Assembly (NCBI GenBank): GCA_017424665.1
Contig: JAFOYK010000212.1
Coordinates: 1-8,861, forward strand
Length of the DNA stretch: 8,861 bases
From: Oscillospiraceae bacterium
GTDB lineage: Bacteria > Bacillota > Clostridia > Oscillospirales > Ruminococcaceae
Reading direction: 5' to 3'
Shown here: in pieces, positions 5,234-8,861 of the stretch
Layout of the letters: each line of letters begins with the position of its first letter
Position numbering within the stretch: position 1 is the stretch's first letter
Position numbers and translations under genes: made by a program
Notes under the pieces: generated by a model
What the model was told of the DNA's origin: nothing
What the model saw: the letters and a program-made list of their open reading frames with translations, nothing else
The model's database searches: none

Positions 5234-6601
5234 TTATTCAAGCAGAATGAGTTTGTCAATACTCCAGACATAAAAGCTGTTTTCGGTCCGGTTGTCCGGA
5301 AAAAGCTGTATGAACCAAAGTTCCTCATCCGCGGAAAGCATAAACACATCTGCACCGATGGATTGATATTTAATATTTTCATATCCGTCAAGGCTGAACG
5401 CTTCTCCTTCCATGAACATGGAATTCCATTCCTCTTCAGAAAAGGGAAGTTCTTCCCAGTACCATTCGTAAACATCATAATATTTACTGTCACTTTCGGT
5501 TTTTACAGAAACAGAAATTTCGTCTATTTTCCAGGTCAGACCGAAACCAAAAAAAGAATTAAGTCCGTTTTTGAAAATTCTTTCCGAGGAATATTCGCCA
5601 AAGGCAATTTTCACACCTTTTGTTCCGTCTTTATAATTTGTCACACTCGTTTCGTTTCCGTTAATATCATACTCAAAAACCTTACAGGAACCGTCGTTTC
5701 CGTAAGTGATATATTTTTCGATAACGTATCCGATATCTTTGGGTTCTCTGAAATAGGTTTCCTCCATAAGCTGTCCGTTCTGGAACCGGCGCTGGAAAAC
5801 CATGTTTCCGTTTTCGTCATATTCGTTTTCATAAACGTCTTCATAATAATAAGTTCCCGCAAGGTCCTCTGTTATCACCAGAGTATATTGATAGTGTTCG
5901 TCATACTCGTAGACAATCTTCTCGTTTCTTCCGTAATGGAAAGTGGTCTCTCTCGTTATATAATAGTTTCCGCTTGGATGAACGGCATATTCGGAAGTTA
6001 CTTCCTGGATTTTTTCACCTTTTTTATCGAAAGTATTATAAACAAGGCAGTTTCCGTTTTCGTCAAATTCCATTATCGCGGAACCGTTTTCCCCGTCATG
6101 GCAGATTTGTTTTTTCGCATATACCGAGCCGTCTTTCGCTTCGGCATATTCATATTCATAGAACAAAGCGCCCCGCTGGAAAAGTTTTGAATTTGTTAGA
6201 ATTCCGTTTTCATCGTAATAATATTTATGTTCAAGCTGGTTTACAAGCCTTCCTTCAGCGTCATATTCATAATTTATTTCATTTATTACGTTTCCGTCGG
6301 GGTCATATTCCGTTTCACGCCTTGGGTTTGAATCTTCATTGAAATTTGTTAAGACAAAAGAATCTCCCAAATTTTCAATTTTGCTTTTGCAAACCGAGCA
6401 AACGCCTTTTTTAAAATCGTGCTCACCGATGTTTATCCTTTCAAGCCTTCCGTCCGTCTGCCAATGTTCAAAAAGGTTTCTGTACCACGGAGAACCGTCA
6501 TAAGCATCGGGTTTCTCTGTTTTTTCTTCAGCAAAACAGCCGAAAAAGACCACGAGCACGGCAAAAACAGTTATGAGCACACAAAAATGTTTCTTGAGCA
6601 C
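5234..6601 (-). CDS. Lipoprotein AB: fused paralog of A and B
   Basis: This 455-residue exported protein has a signal peptide ending VVFFGC (Cys22); Phe at -3 makes the lipobox atypical. Residues 46-75 repeat A's motif (His46-Trp47, GEH61, C68-x2-C71), with the same 15-residue His-to-His spacing. Residues about 80-330 hold YwqK/MORN_2- or YD-like repeats such as EYDPDGNVINE, YDENGILTNSK and YENEYDENGNMVFQR. Residues about 337-455 match B (SERIFKNG, WYWEELPFSEEEW, ELWF, YVWSIDKL). It is therefore the A and B proteins in one chain with a single export signal. The first ~50 bases (GTGCTCAAGAAACATTTTTG and on) resemble the start of B at the DNA level, not A. GTG 6601 was chosen because AGGAGG (6610-6615) lies 8 bases before it; the GTG at 6610 overlaps that site. 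The gene is monocistronic, bracketed by T2 and T3. Function is unknown; a surface role is inferred. Confidence 0.83.
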   Translation of the reverse strand: MLKKHFCVLITVFAVLVVFFGCFAEEKTEKPDAYDGSPWYRNLFEHWQTDGRLERINIGEHDFKKGVCSVCKSKIENLGDSFVLTNFNEDSNPRRETEYDPDGNVINEINYEYDAEGRLVNQLEHKYYYDENGILTNSKLFQRGALFYEYEYAEAKDGSVYAKKQICHDGENGSAIMEFDENGNCLVYNTFDKKGEKIQEVTSEYAVHPSGNYYITRETTFHYGRNEKIVYEYDEHYQYTLVITEDLAGTYYYEDVYENEYDENGNMVFQRRFQNGQLMEETYFREPKDIGYVIEKYITYGNDGSCKVFEYDINGNETSVTNYKDGTKGVKIAFGEYSSERIFKNGLNSFFGFGLTWKIDEISVSVKTESDSKYYDVYEWYWEELPFSEEEWNSMFMEGEAFSLDGYENIKYQSIGADVFMLSADEELWFIQLFPDNRTENSFYVWSIDKLILLE

Positions 6602-6609
6602 GAAAAGCA

Positions 6610-6615
6610 CCTCCT
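6610..6615 (-). promoter_or_regulatory. Shine-Dalgarno site deciding the AB start
   Basis: AGGAGG on the minus strand lies 8 bases before GTG 6601. It overlaps the in-frame GTG at 6610, which would otherwise add three residues (MLF), so the downstream GTG is preferred. Gene B starts the same way (GTG CTC AA). Confidence 0.8.
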
Positions 6616-6629
6616 TTTATGTTTTTAAA

Positions 6630-6658
6630 ATAATATATCTTTTTTTAAAAGTCAACAA
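6630..6658 (-). promoter_or_regulatory. Possible promoter of gene AB
   Basis: On the minus strand TTGTTG (6653-6658) is 17 bases from TATTAT (6630-6635). An overlapping TTGACT (6650-6655) is a better -35, but then the -10 would be the poorer TATTTT at 17 bases. The region between AB and T3 is very AT-rich, so the exact hexamers are uncertain. Confidence 0.45.
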
Positions 6659-6685
6659 AAAGCGGAAAATGTTCCCAAAAAGAAT

Positions 6686-6720
6686 AAAAAAGCTCCCCGC
6701 TTAAAGCGGGGAGCTTTTTT
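6686..6720. terminator. Terminator T3, ending the EAL gene
   Basis: A perfect 15-bp stem pairs AAAAAAGCTCCCCGC (6686-6700) with GCGGGGAGCTTTTTT (6706-6720) around TTAAA. On the minus strand it lies 8 bases beyond the stop of the EAL gene (6729) and ends that transcript; its symmetry makes it usable from both sides. It sits upstream of the AB promoter and so insulates AB from EAL-gene read-through. Confidence 0.93.
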
Positions 6721-6728
6721 GTTTAAGT

Positions 6729-8648
6729 TCAGTTTTCGTGGTCTTTGTAAAATTCAAGAAGCTTATCAAGCGGCATTGGTCTTGCAAGATAGAAGCCCTG
6801 GATTCTGTCGACTCCCTGTTCGGTAAGAAGGTTTACTTCGTTTTCGGTTTCTGCTCCTTCCGCAACAACGGTAAGTTCCATTTCGTGGAAAAGGGTGGTA
6901 AGAGTTCTTACCGTTCCGTAATCCGGTTTTCCGTCTTTTCCGGTATGAACAAGACAGGGGTCAAGTTTGATGACCTGGAAAGGAAGCTGGTGGAGACAGT
7001 TGAAGTTGGAATAGCTTACGCCGAAATCGTCAAGATAGAAGCGGAAGCCGTTTTGTGTAAGTTCTTCCATAACGCCCATGGTCTGGCGGAAGTTTTCAAG
7101 AATTGCTCGCTCGGTGAATTCGATGCAGATTCTTCTGTGTTCAATTCCCGCCTGGTCAACTATTCCGGTGAAGCGTGGAATGAAACCTTTTTCAAGAAGC
7201 TGGGTCTGGGGCATGTTTATGGAAACGCTTACGTCGCCGAGTTCCGGATTGTTTTTAAGGATTCTGCAAACTTCCTCAAGAACGAACCAGGTTACCGGAG
7301 AGATAAGGCCGGTCTGTTCCGCAACGGGAATGAATTCGCCGGGGCTTATAAGTTTTCCGTCGGGTTCACGAAGGCGGATGAGCGCTTCCATGGAACAGAA
7401 TCTTCCGGTGGAAAGACATTTTGTGGGCTGGAACCAGACTTCATAGCCGTGCTCGCAATCGACTTTCTTAAGGCGGTCGATAAGGTAACGCCTTCTTTCC
7501 ATTTCGCTGCTGTCTTCGCTTCCGCAGCGGACGTAACGGTGGTTCATTCCGCGGGCTTTTGCGGCGGCATATTCCATTGTTTCGTAAAGGTCGGTGGCGA
7601 TATCTTCTTTTCCGTCGGCAACATAATGGGCAACGGTATAGTCAAAATCGATCTGGTGGCCGATCACCTCAAGGCCTTTTTCAAGGAAATCTAGGATAAT
7701 TCCGCACTGTTTTTCGGAAGTGCTTTGGTAAGTGTAGCGCATTACCATTGCGAAAACGGTTCCGTTCATGTGGAAAGTCATGCTTCCGGAAAAAAGTTTT
7801 TCAAGGGCATAGGCAAAATGGTAAAGAACCTCGTCGCCGAAATTGTTTCCGAATTTCTGGTTTATGTTTCCGAAATTTTTGATGTTGATAAGGAAAATCT
7901 GGAAAGGTTCGCCTTTTTCAATTCGGTAATCAACTTCTCTGAAAAAGCGGTAACGGTCGTTAAGTTTGGTAAGGGTATGAACGCCGTGGCGCTGGCCCTG
8001 GAAAGCCATGAAAATTACTCCGTCCACAACCGCGAGAACGAAGCAGTTCATTAAAACTTCGGGAACAAGGAAGTTTGCGATAAAGCAAAGCGGAATTACG
8101 GGAAAAACCATTAAAAGAACACGCCACATGGTGTTTCCGGCGGTTTTTTTGTTTCTGAGGAAACAGATTATTACCATTGCAAGCTGAATGAGCGCAATAA
8201 TATAGCCCAAAGAGTTAAGCTGGCCGCGGTGATAATTTTCCGCTTCGTCAAAATAGAAGATCCAGCCGGTCCAGATGTTTGCGACCATAACCAAAAGATA
8301 CCCACCGAGAAGAACTGTAAGTCCTATATGGGCGCGCTTCATACAGTGTTTCTCGTGGGTATGTTCAAGTATTCTCATAAACAGATAAAGGGCAATGCCC
8401 GTGGTGGTAAGGGTACCGAAAATAAAATAGGCGCTGTTAACGACCATGTTGAGCCAAAGCGGAAAACCTTTGCCGAGCATATAAACCGTTAAAAGGTCGG
8501 TCAAAGCAGTTGCCGCAGTGAGCATGAGATTTACGATAAAGAGCTTGCTGGGAGCCGACATATAACGCGGGCTGGTCTTTGTATCTAAAAAGAAAAGAAA
8601 GACAACGCCAACAAGCGCAATGGCGAAATAGTCGCCGATGTAAACCAC
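6729..8648 (-). CDS. 7TM sensor with degenerate GGDEF and EAL domain, probable c-di-GMP phosphodiesterase
   Basis: This 639-residue inner-membrane protein would hydrolyse cyclic-di-GMP to pGpG. Seven hydrophobic segments (roughly 5-21, 36-57, 65-92, 106-131, 146-164, 174-194, 199-216) form an N-terminal sensor-like region. The GGDEF domain (about 225-375) has a recognisable fold, but its signature is NGTVF (295-299), so cyclase activity is not expected. The EAL domain (about 385-636) keeps the catalytic set: E421-A-L, N478, E510 in IEFTE, D540-D541, K561, E597 in AEGAE and Q617 in QGF. Loop 6 reads DDFGVSYSN instead of the usual DDFGTGYSS, a possible effect on activity or regulation. GTG 8648 was chosen because AGGAGG (8656-8661) lies 7 bases upstream. 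An in-frame ATG at 8669 encodes that ribosome site in its own first codons and is unlikely. The gene stands alone, with T3 downstream. Confidence 0.92.
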   Translation of the reverse strand: MVYIGDYFAIALVGVVFLFFLDTKTSPRYMSAPSKLFIVNLMLTAATALTDLLTVYMLGKGFPLWLNMVVNSAYFIFGTLTTTGIALYLFMRILEHTHEKHCMKRAHIGLTVLLGGYLLVMVANIWTGWIFYFDEAENYHRGQLNSLGYIIALIQLAMVIICFLRNKKTAGNTMWRVLLMVFPVIPLCFIANFLVPEVLMNCFVLAVVDGVIFMAFQGQRHGVHTLTKLNDRYRFFREVDYRIEKGEPFQIFLINIKNFGNINQKFGNNFGDEVLYHFAYALEKLFSGSMTFHMNGTVFAMVMRYTYQSTSEKQCGIILDFLEKGLEVIGHQIDFDYTVAHYVADGKEDIATDLYETMEYAAAKARGMNHRYVRCGSEDSSEMERRRYLIDRLKKVDCEHGYEVWFQPTKCLSTGRFCSMEALIRLREPDGKLISPGEFIPVAEQTGLISPVTWFVLEEVCRILKNNPELGDVSVSINMPQTQLLEKGFIPRFTGIVDQAGIEHRRICIEFTERAILENFRQTMGVMEELTQNGFRFYLDDFGVSYSNFNCLHQLPFQVIKLDPCLVHTGKDGKPDYGTVRTLTTLFHEMELTVVAEGAETENEVNLLTEQGVDRIQGFYLARPMPLDKLLEFYKDHEN

Positions 8649-8655
8649 AATTATT

Positions 8656-8661
8656 CCTCCT
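8656..8661 (-). promoter_or_regulatory. Shine-Dalgarno site deciding the EAL gene start
   Basis: AGGAGG, extended to AAAAAAGGAGG, lies 7 bases before GTG 8648 on the minus strand. A start at ATG 8669 would make this site part of codons 3-5 and leave that ATG without a ribosome site. Confidence 0.85.
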
Positions 8662-8723
8662 TTTTTCATTCACTAAAACTGCATTATTTCCAAAAAATGC
8701 GCATAATTATCACATTTTATTAC

Positions 8724-8752
8724 ATGATACTTCATTTTTTGATAAATTGCAA
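8724..8752 (-). promoter_or_regulatory. Likely promoter of the EAL gene
   Basis: On the minus strand TTGCAA (8747-8752; 4 of 6 consensus) is exactly 17 bases from TATCAT (8724-8729; 5 of 6). Transcription would begin near 8717, giving a leader of about 70 bases before the GTG. No c-di-GMP riboswitch core was recognised in the leader. Confidence 0.6.
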
Positions 8753-8770
8753 CAGATATTGAGCAAAATG

Positions 8771-8785
8771 TAACAATTTTTGTTA
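8771..8785. repeat. Inverted repeat TAACAA-TTT-TTGTTA, operator-like
   Basis: Two perfect 6-base arms are separated by three bases and lie about 19 bases upstream of the predicted EAL -35, a position suited to an activator or repressor site. In such AT-rich DNA it may be chance. A second perfect palindrome, AACATATATGTT, lies at 8833-8844. The rest of 8786-8861 shows no gene. Confidence 0.35.
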
Positions 8786-8861
8786 AAAAATAAGCAGATT
8801 TTCTTTTTAAAAGCCGGATCCATGAAATTTTCAACATATATGTTAATAAAAAAAGAACCCC

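Noticed and set aside
5156..6190. Long plus-strand open frame of about 344 codons opposite AB
   Set aside because: It crosses the T2 terminator, overlaps the end of gene B, has no ribosome site and is low complexity. The minus-strand AB gene has a signal peptide and clear paralogy to A and B.
6738..7694. Plus-strand open frame of about 318 codons opposite the EAL gene
   Set aside because: The minus strand carries unmistakable EAL catalytic motifs here. The plus-strand product has no recognisable domain and no ribosome site.
8649..8723. c-di-GMP riboswitch in the leader of the EAL gene
   Set aside because: The ~70-base leader is AT-rich and lacks the paired, GC-containing core expected of GEMM-type riboswitches.
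8822..8861. Start of a plus-strand gene (ATG at 8822) at the right edge
   Set aside because: Only 13 codons are visible, there is no Shine-Dalgarno site, and the sequence is low-complexity intergenic-like DNA.

Overview
The bulk of the window (about 108-8861) reads as chromosomal DNA from a low-to-mid GC Gram-positive anaerobe, most likely a Clostridia/Oscillospirales-type gut bacterium. The reasons are strong AGGAGG ribosome sites, TTGACA/TATAAT promoters, intrinsic hairpin-plus-U terminators, lipoprotein signal peptides and a CarD-type regulator. The organism call is inference from these features and from remembered family resemblance; no search was run. The first ~107 bases do not belong with the rest. 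On the minus strand they encode an internal piece of a Bacteroidota-like orotidine 5'-phosphate decarboxylase (PyrF), which stops abruptly where a truncated clostridial reading frame starts. This looks like a chimeric assembly junction.

Layout. 1-~119 (-): pyrF fragment. 108-350 (+): C-terminal remnant of a regulator with a desulfoferrodoxin-like domain. 481-978 (+): CarD-family RNA polymerase-binding regulator with its own extended -10 promoter and a strong terminator. 1081-2481 (+): mgtE magnesium channel/transporter with its own promoter. 2504-2591: consensus promoter that runs almost immediately into an intrinsic terminator, then two abutting ygjV-like membrane protein genes (2616-3137, 3138-3659). 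3775-4698 and 4714-5196 (+): two lipoprotein genes, here called A and B. 5234-6601 (-): a convergent lipoprotein gene, AB, whose N-terminal part is paralogous to A and whose C-terminal part is paralogous to B. 6729-8648 (-): membrane protein with seven predicted TM segments, a degenerate GGDEF and an EAL domain, a probable cyclic-di-GMP phosphodiesterase. 8649-8861: AT-rich leader and promoter region of that gene.

How it fits together. carD, mgtE, the ygjV pair and the EAL gene look like independent single-purpose units. The least familiar part is 3641-6725. Three near-identical terminator hairpins (3643-3673, 5195-5229, 6686-6720) separate the units, and between them lie a split (A+B) and a fused (AB) version of the same two-domain exported lipoprotein. 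The fusion and the 15-bp A-B spacing suggest that the two domains work together at the cell surface. What they do is not known from the sequence.

Five of the six genes from 2616 to 8648 start with TTG or GTG, each placed by a good Shine-Dalgarno site. No rRNA, tRNA, CRISPR array, insertion sequence or phage gene was seen.
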